DNA of 32,645 nt from Sphaerospermopsis aphanizomenoides BCCUSP55 (GCF_001586785.1 NZ_LUFH02000073.1:1-32645); one strand, 5' to 3'. Positions 23,268-32,338 are shown, counted from the stretch's first letter. The notes: generated from the sequence alone by a model not told the origin. A program made the numbers and translations.

Positions 23268-25121
23268 CTAGGTAGTTGTTCGTTGCTGCATTAAAACTTG
23301 ATAAGAATATTGGAAATCATCAAGAGTAATCCTAATAGCAGCCGGGTCTGTCTCCCCTTGCGCTCTAAAACGGCGAATTGCTTTGACAGCAGCCTGATTA
23401 CACAGCAACACCAAATCTGCGCCATTCCAGCCTTCTGTCGCGTTAGCCCAATATTCCAAATCCACATCTAACAGCGGTCTTCCCTCGGTGTAGACTTGCA
23501 GAATCTCTAGGCGGCTGGCTAAGTTCGGTAAATCCACTTTCAGTTGTAAATCTAACCTTCCTGCCCGTAGTAACGCTGGGTCAAGGGCATCAGGACGATT
23601 GGTAGCACCAATCACTAAAATATTAGTTCCCGTTTCTAAACCATCCAACTCGGTCAGTAATTGTCCTACTACCCGGTTACTGACTCCAGAATCACCACTG
23701 TAAGTCCCCCGTGCCGGGGCTAATGTATCAATTTCATCAATAAATATCACACAGGGATCGGCTTGTCGTGCTTTAGCAAATAATTCCCGCACCGCCTGTT
23801 CACTAGCTCCCACCCAACGGGTAAGTAACTCTGGACCGTTGACACCAATAAAATTAGCTCTCGCTTGGGAAGCTACGGCCTTGGCTAATAAAGTTTTGCC
23901 TGTTCCCGGAGGACCCCAAAGCAAAATACCCCTGGGAGCTACAGCTTTAGTTTGGCGGTAAAGTTCTGGATAAAGTAACGCCCCTTCTACTGATTCCCGC
24001 AAGGTTTGCTTAATTGTCTCCAAACCACCAATATCTTCCCATTCCACATGGGGGACTTCCACTTCCATGCTGCGAAGCACTGCTGGCTTGATTTCTTTGA
24101 GTGCTTGTAAGAAATCCGCTTGATTGACAGTCATGGTTTCGGGAACTTGCACTTCCACGGAAGTAACCTGACGACGCAAGGCTGTGTAAGCAGCTTTTTG
24201 ACATACAGCTTTTAAGTCAGCCCCCACAAATCCGACAGTGCGCTCGGCAATAAACTCCAGATTCACTGTTTCATCCAAGGGCATAGCACGGGTCAGAACT
24301 TGCAGAATTTCTTTGCGTCCATTAATGTCTGGAATCCGAAACAGGATTTCCCGGTCAAATCGTCCCGGACGGCGCAAGGCAGGGTCAAGATGGTCAGGGC
24401 GGTTAGTAGCTGCTAGGACAATCACACCTTGACTGTGGGAAAAACCATCCATCAAACTTAATAGTTGGGCAACTAGACGCTTTTCAACTTCCCCTTCCAC
24501 CGCACTCCGGTCTGGGGCGAGGCTATCAATTTCATCAATAAAGATAATACAGGGGGCATTTTTGGCGGCTTTTTCAAAGATGCCCCGCAGTCTTTGTTCG
24601 GCTTCACCATAATATTTGCTAATCACTTCTGGTCCGACCAGGGCAATGTAGTTAACCCCCAGTTCTTCAGCTAAGGCGCGGGCAGTAAGGGTTTTACCAG
24701 TTCCTGGAGGCCCTACCAACAGTACACCATGTGTGGGTTCTAGACCCAGTTTAACCAGTAGCTCAGGGCGTTTTAAGGGAATAGCAATCAGTTCTTTGAG
24801 TTCTTTGAGAACATCACTCAGTCCCCCGATATCTTTGAGACTCATTCCCGAATTAGGATCAGGTGGTACTATCGGCTCGGATGAACCTGCATCAGCAGCA
24901 GGAGAAGAAGGAGAAGAAGGAGTGCGGATACGACTAGTCCCAACATCGTTACTTTTATTACTGCTACTATTCCCACGGGGAATATTGCCTGTTCTGGGAA
25001 TACTGCTTAAGGGGCGGGAGTTAATCTGTACATCAGCTTTAACTTCTCCACTTTCAATTTTTTCTTCTAATGTTTTGACCAATTCTATAAATTGTTCAAA
25101 TCCCTTGAATAAATCACTCAT
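23268..25121 (-). CDS. CDC48/p97-like double AAA+ ATPase
   Basis: The 617-residue protein has two AAA modules. D1: Walker A GPPGTGKT (137-144), Walker B IIFIDEID, RRPGRFDRE arginine-finger region. D2: Walker A GPPGTGKT (403-410), Walker B VIFIDEID, RAGRLDLQ. Residues 1-90 are a non-conserved Ser/Pro-rich leader, not the usual CDC48 N-domain. Such ATPases form hexamers that unfold or extract proteins. The ATG at 25121 has AGAGGA 7 nt upstream. It follows the ArsA-like gene and gvpW on the same strand, 173 bp downstream of the ArsA-like gene. A role in gas vesicle protein handling is inferred from the neighbourhood only. Confidence 0.88.
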   Translation of the reverse strand: MSDLFKGFEQFIELVKTLEEKIESGEVKADVQINSRPLSSIPRTGNIPRGNSSSNKSNDVGTSRIRTPSSPSSPAADAGSSEPIVPPDPNSGMSLKDIGGLSDVLKELKELIAIPLKRPELLVKLGLEPTHGVLLVGPPGTGKTLTARALAEELGVNYIALVGPEVISKYYGEAEQRLRGIFEKAAKNAPCIIFIDEIDSLAPDRSAVEGEVEKRLVAQLLSLMDGFSHSQGVIVLAATNRPDHLDPALRRPGRFDREILFRIPDINGRKEILQVLTRAMPLDETVNLEFIAERTVGFVGADLKAVCQKAAYTALRRQVTSVEVQVPETMTVNQADFLQALKEIKPAVLRSMEVEVPHVEWEDIGGLETIKQTLRESVEGALLYPELYRQTKAVAPRGILLWGPPGTGKTLLAKAVASQARANFIGVNGPELLTRWVGASEQAVRELFAKARQADPCVIFIDEIDTLAPARGTYSGDSGVSNRVVGQLLTELDGLETGTNILVIGATNRPDALDPALLRAGRLDLQLKVDLPNLASRLEILQVYTEGRPLLDVDLEYWANATEGWNGADLVLLCNQAAVKAIRRFRAQGETDPAAIRITLDDFQYSYQVLMQQRTTT

Positions 25122-25174
25122 AACATTCCTCTCAAAATGAAGTAAAAAAATATTTTGGGGGCTACATTTAAAAC

Positions 25175-25375
25175 AGGTAATAGGTGACAGGTGACAGGTG
25201 ACAGTTAAGACAGTAAGAATGCAGGTTGCAAGGGGAGAATATTCTTTTTTATCCTGACTCCTGATAGCGTAGCGTTAGCCATACTCCTGTTAGCTTAAGC
25301 TCCACCCTGCGGGTGGCACTCCTGAACTCCTGATAGCGGAGCGTGGCGTAAGCCATACTCCTCAAATGCAAATAA
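25175..25375. repeat. Tandem and REP-like repeats around the end of the ArsA-like gene
   Basis: A GGTGACA heptamer repeat (25175-25206) is followed by two copies of an ACTCCTGATAGCG-type palindromic unit (about 25258-25288 and 25325-25362). The second lies inside the coding end of the ArsA-like gene, whose stop is at 25295-25297. Confidence 0.65.
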
Positions 25376-27241
25376 AAGATTAGCTGCACATTTAATCCTG
25401 TCCATTGGTTCAACAGACCTGGGTAATTGAGGTAAGTGAATAATTGTTTGTTCTGGAAATAAGCTGTGATTGATTTTTAATTCTTGACTGGAGCGATTTT
25501 GCACCACATAACGTTGTTGAATTTCCATTTTTTTCAGAGATTCTGTTAAGCGGATATGTTCAGCTATAATCGCCTCTTCTGCCTGAATTACACCTACAAA
25601 TTGGGTGTGATGGTGGTCTTTCAATTTCTTTTGAGCTTGGATAACTTGTTGGCGTAAATGCCGTAAACGCCCAATAAAATCAACTCGACCTAAAACATCT
25701 TGATATTTCATCCACAGCTTAAATATCCAAGATAACCAATCTCCTAAAGCTGATGGCATTGCCAAAAATTGTAGCAGATGCCCTGTAGGAGCAGTATCTA
25801 AAATAATTAAATCTTGCTCGTTACTTTCTAATAGATTTATGATGGTAATTAGGGATAGCATCTCATCAATTCCAGGCAACGCTTGAGACATAATTTGTCG
25901 CCAAGCTTCTGGCAGATAAGCAATATTTACCGTTGTGTCTGTTGCTGTTCCTTCCCCACTAATCATATCTGCCAATTCCCAAAGATAATCGGCACGAAAT
26001 TGATCTAATATTTTTTCAGCATCAATTTCTTGTCCGCTTAAATTAGGAGCTAATAATTGTGGTTCATGTCCTAATTTTTTTCCAAAGGCATCTCCCAAGG
26101 AATGGGCAGGGTCTATGGAAATAACACGAATTCTTTGATGAGGATAATGATTAGCAAAAGCCCAACCCATTGCTGCTGATACTGTTGTTTTGCCGACTCC
26201 TCCTTTACCACCGACAATAATTAGTTGACATCCTTCAGCTAAGAAATCACCAAAGCTTGGTGGTATTCTTGCTGGCCATTTAATTGCTGGAGGAGGTGCA
26301 AGTTCAACTTGATCTATTTTTTGAATTTGTCCGGCTAGATGATCTAATGCTAAATTACCCAATGGGGGCGATGGCTGTTGTGGAACAATGAAAACAGGTT
26401 GAGTTGGAGAAATTTTTAAGAATTTTTGCAGGTAGTTCTGCTGTTCTGCATAGCGGTCTGGTTCTATATCAGCATTTGCCAAAATTCGATTGACTAATAT
26501 TCCTGCATAAGGAACATCTAAGGTTTGTAACTGTTCTAAAAATCGCTCGGTTTCTGCTAAACACATGGGTTCAGCAACTGCGACTACTAAACAACCTGTA
26601 AAATGATTGTCTTGGAGTAGTCGTCTACCTTCTGATAATTGAAATTTGAGATCAGCTAAAAAATCATCGACTTCATCAAGGGTATAATTACCTGTGAAAG
26701 TTTCTGTGATTACCTGATGCTTCTTTTGGAATAATTCTAGGGAATTTAAAATTACATCTAAGAAATCTTTCAATCGCAATAAATTCAATGTATGTCCAGA
26801 AGGAGCCATATCAACTACTATGCGATCAAAAGTATTTTCTGATAACAAACGTTGAATTTCCAGCAATCCCATGAGTTCATTTAAACCAGGCCAGTTGAAA
26901 TCCCAAACTGGGGCTAAATCTTCTCCATCAGCTAAACTTCCTCGTTCAACTAGTAGTTCTAAAAATTGACTATATTTTGCCCTAAATTCTAATAGCAGTT
27001 TTGGTGCGTCTAAAGCCTGAATACTCAAATTAGATAAATCTGCGGTTGGTGAAGCAGAATCTGTTACCTGTGAAAGTAATACATCTCCTAAAGAATGTGC
27101 AGGATCTGTAGACAGTAACAAAATTTTTTCTTCCGGGAAACGTTTAGCCCAATAACGAGCAAAACAGCAAGAAATGGTGGTTTTACCAACTCCACCCTTG
27201 CCGCTAAACATAACTAAATTAAGTAAATCGTACTGGTTCAT
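25295..27241 (-). CDS. Tandem ArsA/Get3-like ATPase
   Basis: The 648-residue protein contains two ArsA-type ATPase halves. Half 1: P-loop FSGKGGVGKTT, STDPAHSLGD, DMAPSGHTL. Half 2: VGGKGGVGKTT (about 343-353 from this start), SIDPAHSLGD, DTAPTGHLL. ArsA drives arsenite efflux, while Get3 relatives deliver tail-anchored membrane proteins; no ArsB or arsR is nearby, so the latter or another targeting role is more likely. I chose ATG 27241 (MNQYDLLNLVMFSGKGG); an in-frame ATG at 27268, nine nt after the gvpW stop, is also possible. Neither has a ribosome site. It forms an operon with gvpW. The last ~15 residues are encoded by REP-like repeat DNA. Confidence 0.85.
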   Translation of the reverse strand: MNQYDLLNLVMFSGKGGVGKTTISCCFARYWAKRFPEEKILLLSTDPAHSLGDVLLSQVTDSASPTADLSNLSIQALDAPKLLLEFRAKYSQFLELLVERGSLADGEDLAPVWDFNWPGLNELMGLLEIQRLLSENTFDRIVVDMAPSGHTLNLLRLKDFLDVILNSLELFQKKHQVITETFTGNYTLDEVDDFLADLKFQLSEGRRLLQDNHFTGCLVVAVAEPMCLAETERFLEQLQTLDVPYAGILVNRILANADIEPDRYAEQQNYLQKFLKISPTQPVFIVPQQPSPPLGNLALDHLAGQIQKIDQVELAPPPAIKWPARIPPSFGDFLAEGCQLIIVGGKGGVGKTTVSAAMGWAFANHYPHQRIRVISIDPAHSLGDAFGKKLGHEPQLLAPNLSGQEIDAEKILDQFRADYLWELADMISGEGTATDTTVNIAYLPEAWRQIMSQALPGIDEMLSLITIINLLESNEQDLIILDTAPTGHLLQFLAMPSALGDWLSWIFKLWMKYQDVLGRVDFIGRLRHLRQQVIQAQKKLKDHHHTQFVGVIQAEEAIIAEHIRLTESLKKMEIQQRYVVQNRSSQELKINHSLFPEQTIIHLPQLPRSVEPMDRIKCAANLLFAFEEYGLRHAPLSGVQECHPQGGA

Positions 27242-27277
27242 AATTGTTTTAATCACAAAAAAACTCATAAATAAGCA

Positions 27278-27958
27278 TTAGATAAAGTGGTAAGGAGGAA
27301 GACAATCTCCTAAACATAATTCCCAACGTGGGCAAGCTTTTTGCCAAGTTAGAAATTGTTCTAGAAGTAAAATTTTATCTTGAGAACTAACTAAAAGATA
27401 AATCCGTACTTCTTCATTTTGTTCTTGAATAACAACAGGTAATTGATTAATTTTCGTGATTAAATTAATTAAGTTTTGTTTTTCTGTAGCTTGGGCAATA
27501 GTAAAAGTTTGTTGGTTTTGATATTGTTGCTTTTTAGCTAAAAAGTAATTCCTACCTCTGGCTACCAATGGTTCTGTTTCTTCTAAGGGTCGGGGAATTA
27601 GTTTTAAAGCAAATTCGATTTTACCGTTGATTTTTTTTAGCTTATTTCTATATTCTTGTCCATGGGATTCTAGATAATTGAGTAGGTTATTTTGAGAATT
27701 AAAATATGTACCAAACCTCAAGGGTAAAACTGTGATTTGCTGAAAAAGTTCACAAATAACTCGATCATGAGATAAAGCCATCTGGATAATGTTTTCATCA
27801 TTATTTTGGAATGATTCTAAAGATATCCCTGGCTCAACAATAGCTGAAAGTTGAGAACCATTAATCATTACTACTTGACTAGTAGCACCTTGGGGTAAAA
27901 TCAGGGAGAAGCTAGGAGTTTCTAAAAAAGCATAGGTGTAGAAGTTTTTTAATTCCAT
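27278..27958 (-). CDS. gvpW: Gas vesicle protein GvpW (GvpF/GvpL family)
   Basis: The 226-residue product belongs to the GvpF/GvpL family: YTYAFLETPSFSL at the start, ALSHDRVICELFQQITVLPL and RFGTYF in the middle, then a two-domain alpha/beta end with EEVRIYLLVSS and the terminus CLGDCLPPYHFI. GvpF/L proteins are minor components or assembly factors of gas vesicles. I name it GvpW because of its place at the end of the cluster, next to gvpV, as in Anabaena flos-aquae. The ATG has AGGT about 10 nt upstream. It is divergent from gvpV and followed by the ArsA-like gene. Confidence 0.8.
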   Translation of the reverse strand: MELKNFYTYAFLETPSFSLILPQGATSQVVMINGSQLSAIVEPGISLESFQNNDENIIQMALSHDRVICELFQQITVLPLRFGTYFNSQNNLLNYLESHGQEYRNKLKKINGKIEFALKLIPRPLEETEPLVARGRNYFLAKKQQYQNQQTFTIAQATEKQNLINLITKINQLPVVIQEQNEEVRIYLLVSSQDKILLLEQFLTWQKACPRWELCLGDCLPPYHFI

Positions 27959-28063
27959 ATATTTTACCTAGATAAAACAGACTAAATTATTGGCAAAAAT
28001 TAATTAGTAAAATTTCATATCTACTTAAGTAAAGAAGAAATTAAATTGCGTATTACTGAGGAG

Positions 28064-28091
28064 TTTACAATCACAAAAAGTTGGTTATAAT
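28064..28091 (+). promoter_or_regulatory. Promoter of gvpV
   Basis: TTTACA (28064-28069), 16 bp, TATAAT (28086-28091). A start near 28098 leaves a leader of about 19 nt before the ATG at 28117. This argues against an in-frame TTG start at 28081, which would precede the -10 box. Confidence 0.6.
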
Positions 28092-28116
28092 TAAAAAAAC
28101 TATTCAGGTACTTTTC

Positions 28117-28434
28117 ATGAACAACATTCGTAATCGCGGTATGATTAGAGCTAAAGTTAGTACAATGCCTCGAAATAAATCTGATGCTTCCAGTCAGTTA
28201 GAACTTTATAAAATGGTGACAGAAAAGCAACGTATTCAACGAGAGTTGTATGGTATTAAAGACAGAATGTTTGTACTTCAACAACGGTTGGATGTTCTCA
28301 ATAATCAAATAGAAGAAACAGAGAAAACTATTCATAAATTGCGTCAACCTCAATCAAGAACTGTTCAAAATATAGTCCGAACCAAGAAATCTACTGAACC
28401 GCATACTTACAATACTTTTGAGATTGAATATTAA
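28117..28434 (+). CDS. gvpV: Gas vesicle protein GvpV
   Basis: The 105-residue product fits cyanobacterial GvpV: a basic N-terminus (NNIRNRGMIRAKVSTMPRNK), then a long helix with coiled-coil character from about residue 24 to 76 (ASSQLELYKMVTEKQRIQRE, MFVLQQRLDVLNNQIEETEK) and a polar tail. It is presumed an accessory assembly protein; the function is not known. The ATG at 28117 follows AGG at about 10 nt and the promoter at 28064-28091. It is the only gvp gene here on the plus strand, divergent from gvpW and convergent with gvpG. Confidence 0.75.
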   Translation: MNNIRNRGMIRAKVSTMPRNKSDASSQLELYKMVTEKQRIQRELYGIKDRMFVLQQRLDVLNNQIEETEKTIHKLRQPQSRTVQNIVRTKKSTEPHTYNTFEIEY

Positions 28435-28450
28435 ATCTTGTTTAATTATT

Positions 28451-28472
28451 AACCCGCAAAAGCGGGTTTTTT
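28451..28472 (+). terminator. Rho-independent terminator of gvpV
   Basis: AACCCGC-AAAA-GCGGGTT, a perfect 7-bp stem with a 4-nt loop, followed by a T run to 28472. It lies 16 bp past the gvpV stop. Confidence 0.9.
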
Positions 28473-28610
28473 ACTTTCATATTCAAGGTAATTGACAGTT
28501 GAGGTTTTCTGGGAAACACATCCCCTTGAGGGGGTTAAAAAATTTGACAGCTTATGGTAGATAAACAAAAATCCAGATGAGAGTTTGACTGATAATTTAG
28601 AAAAATTTTA

Positions 28611-28949
28611 CTAAGGTAATAGGACTAGATGTTTATCTTCTTCAACTTCTGCAACTTCTAGTGTAAATTGAGGTTGTTGTTGATAGTATTCCTCTTCTTC
28701 AGATTGTGCTTCTAAGCGGGCTTCCTCTTCCAAAGCTTGAATTTTTAAAAGAATTTCTTCTTCTTGAATCTCGAATTCTTCTTCACTAATTTCGCCAATA
28801 TCGAAAGCAAGCTGCAAACTTAACAATCGTTTATGCAAATTTTCTTGAGCATCAAATTCAGTATTAGTCCGCTCTTGAATTTTTTCGGCGATCCAGACAA
28901 CTCCACTAATTGGGCCCATAACTGGCGCTAGTAAAACTTTCATCAGCAT
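28611..28949 (-). CDS. gvpG: Gas vesicle protein GvpG
   Basis: The 112-residue product matches GvpG: the conserved hydrophobic start VLLAPVMGPISGVVWIAEKI, then a long, very acidic helix (ISEEEFEIQEEEILLKIQAL, EEEARLEAQSEEEE). GvpG is a minor protein required for vesicle assembly in haloarchaeal and bacterial systems. The ATG at 28949 has AGGA about 10 nt upstream; the second Met (two codons in) is an alternative. It is slightly longer than many GvpG (80-95 residues) because of the C-terminal tail. Last gene of the gvpN-J-K-F-G run. Confidence 0.88.
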   Translation of the reverse strand: MLMKVLLAPVMGPISGVVWIAEKIQERTNTEFDAQENLHKRLLSLQLAFDIGEISEEEFEIQEEEILLKIQALEEEARLEAQSEEEEYYQQQPQFTLEVAEVEEDKHLVLLP

Positions 28950-29039
28950 AGTAATAATTCCTATTAAGTCTTAAAGTTCCTGTGGGAGAAAAGGAAACTT
29001 GTTGAGAGAACAGGTTTCCTCACAAATAAACTAGGTTGG

Positions 29040-29780
29040 TTATGGTGAAACAAGCTGGGCAAATGTGTAGGGAGCGGTAAAATTGTTGTAACGAATACGT
29101 AGCCGATCGCCAAATTTTTTGTCAATGGCTTCCACTCGATCGCTAAATACAGATTCACTTTCCCAAGGAATTAGAAATGCAGCATTGTATATCATGTCTT
29201 CCATCATAGGTTCACTTTCTACAACCTCTTTAGCTAAAGGATTTAGCTCATTGCAGAAAATTTGAATCACATTTTCTTTACGAGTCAGCAAATTGCTTTC
29301 AATTAATTGTCCAATGCCAATCACCTCTTCCATACTTAACTTTTTGCCTTCCATATTGTCGCGTTGCTGCTTCAAATCTGGATTAGATTCCATCATCTGC
29401 TGCAATTCAGATTTGGTATCCCAAATAATTTTAATACTGACTTCTCTTTGTCCTGCCAATTTTTGAAATAAATCTCGCAATTGTTCTTTATATGGTTGAA
29501 TTAGTTGGATATTAATCGCTTCCCAGTCTTTAACAACTAATCCAAATCGCAAAGGTAGAAGAGTATAAAATCCTGCCTGCATGGTTTGTTCTAAAACTTT
29601 TTCATGAGTTAATAAATTGCGACGAGAAGCTAAATATTTTTCTTGACAGGCATGGGAATATAAAAAAGTAAATCCATCAACTACTTGACTATAAACAGGT
29701 TGTTTATCCAATCCTTGAATATCAAGATTATTAGGAATTGAGTCAGGAAAAATGCCGTACAAATAAAGACCACTATTCAT
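29040..29780 (-). CDS. gvpF: Gas vesicle protein GvpF (GvpF/GvpL family)
   Basis: The 246-residue product has the GvpF/L pattern: LYLYGIFPDSIPNN at the start, YSHACQEKYLASRRNLLTHE, LEQTMQAGFYTLLPLRFG, and near the end AAFLIPWESESVFSDRVEAI with IRYNNFTAPYTFAQL. GvpF contacts the main shell protein GvpA and is thought to help nucleate assembly. I chose the ATG at 29780 (MNSGLYLYGIF) over an in-frame TTG nine bases upstream. It lies about 56 bp after gvpK and 90 bp before gvpG on the same strand, probably one transcript. Confidence 0.9.
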   Translation of the reverse strand: MNSGLYLYGIFPDSIPNNLDIQGLDKQPVYSQVVDGFTFLYSHACQEKYLASRRNLLTHEKVLEQTMQAGFYTLLPLRFGLVVKDWEAINIQLIQPYKEQLRDLFQKLAGQREVSIKIIWDTKSELQQMMESNPDLKQQRDNMEGKKLSMEEVIGIGQLIESNLLTRKENVIQIFCNELNPLAKEVVESEPMMEDMIYNAAFLIPWESESVFSDRVEAIDKKFGDRLRIRYNNFTAPYTFAQLVSP

Positions 29781-29836
29781 AAGCTGCAAACTAATTAAAC
29801 TAAATTTTACGATTGATAACCTTTGATGTAATGGGA

Positions 29837-30310
29837 TTAAATTGGTTTCGAGGTCAAAACTAAATGTAATTTAGCGTGAATAAGATCCAATTGAGCTAGA
29901 CCTATATCTATTTCACCGTCTACAACAATTCCCGTGTTTAAAAGCCGGTCAAGTAATTCTAAGATGGAAGGACTATTACTAGTTTCTCCTGGATAATAAG
30001 ATCCAGGAGGTGGTAAAAGAGTACCAAAATCTCCTAAATTTACATTTAATTCAGCCGGATCAATTTCAAATATCTGACATAAATGTAAAATTTGTTCTTC
30101 CAACTTTTGCAAACTTTCTGCTGCTCTATCTAACTCAAATTCATTGAGGTATTCCTGCTCCATTCGCCGAATTACTTGAGCTTCCATTAGTTGACGTACC
30201 AATTCCAGCACAGTCAAAAGTAAAGGAGCTAAACCCTTTTCTTTATTAGATTTAGCAGCAGTGGTTAGTAAATCTTGAGAGTTATCAACCGAAGTTCTAA
30301 CCATTTCCAT
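29837..30310 (-). CDS. gvpK: Gas vesicle protein GvpK
   Basis: The 157-residue product matches GvpK: GLAPLLLTVLELVRQLMEAQ, then VIRRMEQEYLNEFELDRAAE, LGDFGTLLPPPGSYYPGE and LDRLLNTGIVVDGEIDIGLA. The last part resembles the GvpA/J fold core seen in this family. GvpK is needed for vesicle formation; its exact role is unknown. The ATG at 30310 has AGGTGA 6 nt upstream. It follows gvpJ after a 108-bp spacer containing a hairpin. Confidence 0.92.
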   Translation of the reverse strand: MEMVRTSVDNSQDLLTTAAKSNKEKGLAPLLLTVLELVRQLMEAQVIRRMEQEYLNEFELDRAAESLQKLEEQILHLCQIFEIDPAELNVNLGDFGTLLPPPGSYYPGETSNSPSILELLDRLLNTGIVVDGEIDIGLAQLDLIHAKLHLVLTSKPI

Positions 30311-30365
30311 GATGTCACCTACAAATTTATTATTTTTTTAATGCCCTGCAATTAATTATTCAAAT

Positions 30366-30408
30366 TTTAGGAGTTATAGTTTTTATTCAAATTTAAATAA
30401 CTCCTAAA
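30366..30408. promoter_or_regulatory. Hairpin between gvpJ and gvpK
   Basis: TTTAGGAGTTAT (30366-30377) pairs with ATAACTCCTAAA (30397-30408) around a 19-nt loop. It could stabilise or attenuate the transcript between gvpJ and gvpK. Confidence 0.5.
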
Positions 30409-30418
30409 TTGCAATTAA

Positions 30419-30865
30419 TTAGACATCAAGAAGGGAATCTATGGATAATGGAATACTTTCTTGATCAATTTTTTCAGAATTATCTTCTGTATTAGCTAAG
30501 GGAAGTTGCTCTTGCTCAATGGCAGATTTTAGGAAATTTATCTGCGTTTCTAAACTTTCTAAACGCTGTTGGAGGTGTTTGTTTTCTTCAACTAAACTTT
30601 GTGCTTTGCTACTGAGATAAGGGTCATTTTCCCACCAATTAATACCCATCTCTTTAGCTTTATCAACAGAAGAAATTAACAAGCGAATCCGAATATGTAG
30701 AAGTTCAGTAGAAGCAATAGATACAGATATATCACCAGCAATAACAATACCTTTATCTAACACTCTTTCGAGAATGTCTGCTAAAGTCGAACCTTGGGTA
30801 GATGTGTTAATAGTTCGACTTGAGTTGCTCTGAGGACGGGTTGGCAGTATGGGGGTAGAAGTCAC
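30419..30865 (-). CDS. gvpJ: Gas vesicle protein GvpJ
   Basis: The 148-residue product has a GvpA/GvpJ-family core at about residues 25-75 (LADILERVLDKGIVIAGDIS, LLHIRIRLLISSVDKA). The N-terminal extension is Ser/Thr/Pro-rich, and the C-terminus is a coiled coil (SLVEENKHLQQRLESLETQI) plus an acidic tail. GvpJ is a minor GvpA-like shell or cap component. The start is GTG at 30865; it shares its first G with the gvpN TAG stop (TAGTG), so translation is coupled. Confidence 0.92.
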   Translation of the reverse strand: MTSTPILPTRPQSNSSRTINTSTQGSTLADILERVLDKGIVIAGDISVSIASTELLHIRIRLLISSVDKAKEMGINWWENDPYLSSKAQSLVEENKHLQQRLESLETQINFLKSAIEQEQLPLANTEDNSEKIDQESIPLSIDSLLDV

Positions 30866-32073
30866 TAATGATTCAACTCTTGAATAGTATAAAGACGATT
30901 AACTTTATTAACCAGAGATTTTTGCTCTAAGGAATGAAGAGCATTTAATATTACGTTACGTTCTAATTGTAAGGCTTTCTGAAGACCAGTTATTCCTTCG
31001 TTTTTTTGATGAAGTAAGTAATTATAAACTTCTTTTTCAAAAGGAACTACATTGTCTACATCTGGGGAAGATTGTTCAACTTCTGTTGGTAAATTAATTG
31101 CTTGAAAATCGTTCCTCGACAAGCCATCATCCATGTTAATAACATTGCTTAATGTCTGAGCCGATTCTGAAGCAACCTGGTTGAGTAAATCATGCAAAAT
31201 AGTTGTACATTCGCTGATAGATAAATGAGTACGATTGAACAAAATATCCATCGCAATATCCCGAAACTCTTCATTTTCTGGTGTTACGAAAATATCGTTA
31301 TCTGCACAAACTTTACCAATCATTAAACAAGACCGTAAGCCAGAAGTTTTCTCAGCCCCTGTCGCTAAACGAAATGATTTAACTAAATGCACAATAAAAT
31401 GAGCAGATTCTCGATCTATATTCGTTTTCTGATTTACTATCTCGGTTTGAGTTAACTCATCTGGTTCTGGCATATTAATAGTTACCAATCTATCCATCAA
31501 AGCATCTTGTGTGGAGTGAACTCCGCAATATTCTTCTGGATTAGAGGTAAAAATAGCCCGAAATTGGGGATGAACATTCAGATATTCTGGCTGATTACTA
31601 CTGGGAGGAAGACTGAGAATTTTTTCTTCTAATGCTGAAAGCAAAACGTTATTTACTTCAGGACGAGAACGGTTAAATTCGTCATAGACTAAGGTAAAAC
31701 CTTCCCGACAAGCCAAAGTTAGTCGAGAATCAACCCAATTTTGTCTGAATTCATCTTCAACTTTCACAACACTGTGAATGTAGTTGTCCAGCAATTTTTT
31801 GTGGGTGTAACCAGATTCACTACCAATCAAATCCGAACTTTTAAATTCATCATCTCCAAACAGTAACATCACAGGTCTGCTGATGCAGTGGGCTAGGTGG
31901 AGGGCTAAAGTCGTTTTCCCCGTTCCGGCTGGTCCACGTAGATGAATAGGAAATCCTGAGTGGAGATAACGTAACGCCCGAAATGCTACTTTCTCAATAG
32001 CAGGTGTCACCACAAACTGACCTGGACGAACACGAAGAACGGCTCTTTTCTGATTCATATTGATGATAGTCAT
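30865..32073 (-). CDS. gvpN: Gas vesicle protein GvpN (MoxR-type AAA+ ATPase)
   Basis: The 402-residue product has an AAA+ core: Walker [10 protein letters not shown], Walker [11 protein letters not shown], and sensor region [13 protein letters not shown]. GvpN is the ATPase linked to enlargement of gas vesicles from their initial bicones. After about residue 280 there is an extra C-terminal part with a winged-helix-like end ([33 protein letters not shown]). The start ATG at 32073 ([20 protein letters not shown]) is chosen because the longer frame starts with TTG and adds a hydrophobic stretch unlike the family; ATG 32058 is an alternative. It overlaps gvpJ by 1 nt. Confidence 0.92.
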   Translation of the reverse strand: MTIINMNQKRAVLRVRPGQFVVTPAIEKVAFRALRYLHSGFPIHLRGPAGTGKTTLALHLAHCISRPVMLLFGDDEFKSSDLIGSESGYTHKKLLDNYIHSVVKVEDEFRQNWVDSRLTLACREGFTLVYDEFNRSRPEVNNVLLSALEEKILSLPPSSNQPEYLNVHPQFRAIFTSNPEEYCGVHSTQDALMDRLVTINMPEPDELTQTEIVNQKTNIDRESAHFIVHLVKSFRLATGAEKTSGLRSCLMIGKVCADNDIFVTPENEEFRDIAMDILFNRTHLSISECTTILHDLLNQVASESAQTLSNVINMDDGLSRNDFQAINLPTEVEQSSPDVDNVVPFEKEVYNYLLHQKNEGITGLQKALQLERNVILNALHSLEQKSLVNKVNRLYTIQELNH

Positions 32074-32139
32074 AAATTCAAGATGGTTAAGAAAATAAAT
32101 AGCAAAAAGCAAAAAGATGCTATTTTTTGTGATTGAATG

Positions 32140-32338
32140 TGCTATAATTACTCTATATAGCGCATGAAGCGGAGAGCCTAGTTAGATAACTGTAGTCCAG
32201 TTAATTCTCAAATAGCTACTGGTCTTAGCTTGGCTACAGTCTAAACGTAGACTACCTATGTTTCACGCCAAACTCATTGTTGAATTTTATTATCCACCCC
32301 CTGATCTTCACGGTTTTACAACTATTAGATTAGGGGGC
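32140..32338 (+). ncRNA. Possible small RNA between gvpN and gvpC
   Basis: An extended -10 promoter (TGCTATAAT, 32140-32148) on the plus strand is followed by hairpins TAACTG/CAGTTA (32187-32203) and AGTCTA/TAGACT (32238-32253). A final 10-bp stem CCCCCTGATC/GATTAGGGGG (32297-32306/32328-32337) has no long T run after it. No protein frame is convincing. These may instead be minus-strand mRNA structures that separate gvpC from gvpN. Confidence 0.35.

Noticed and set aside
24733-25140. Plus-strand 135-codon frame
   Set aside because: It is a shadow of the CDC48-like gene; the Ser/Leu-rich composition mirrors that gene's linker.
25295-27241. Arsenite efflux ATPase with an ars operon
   Set aside because: No arsB, arsC or arsR in the neighbourhood; it lies in an operon with gvpW.
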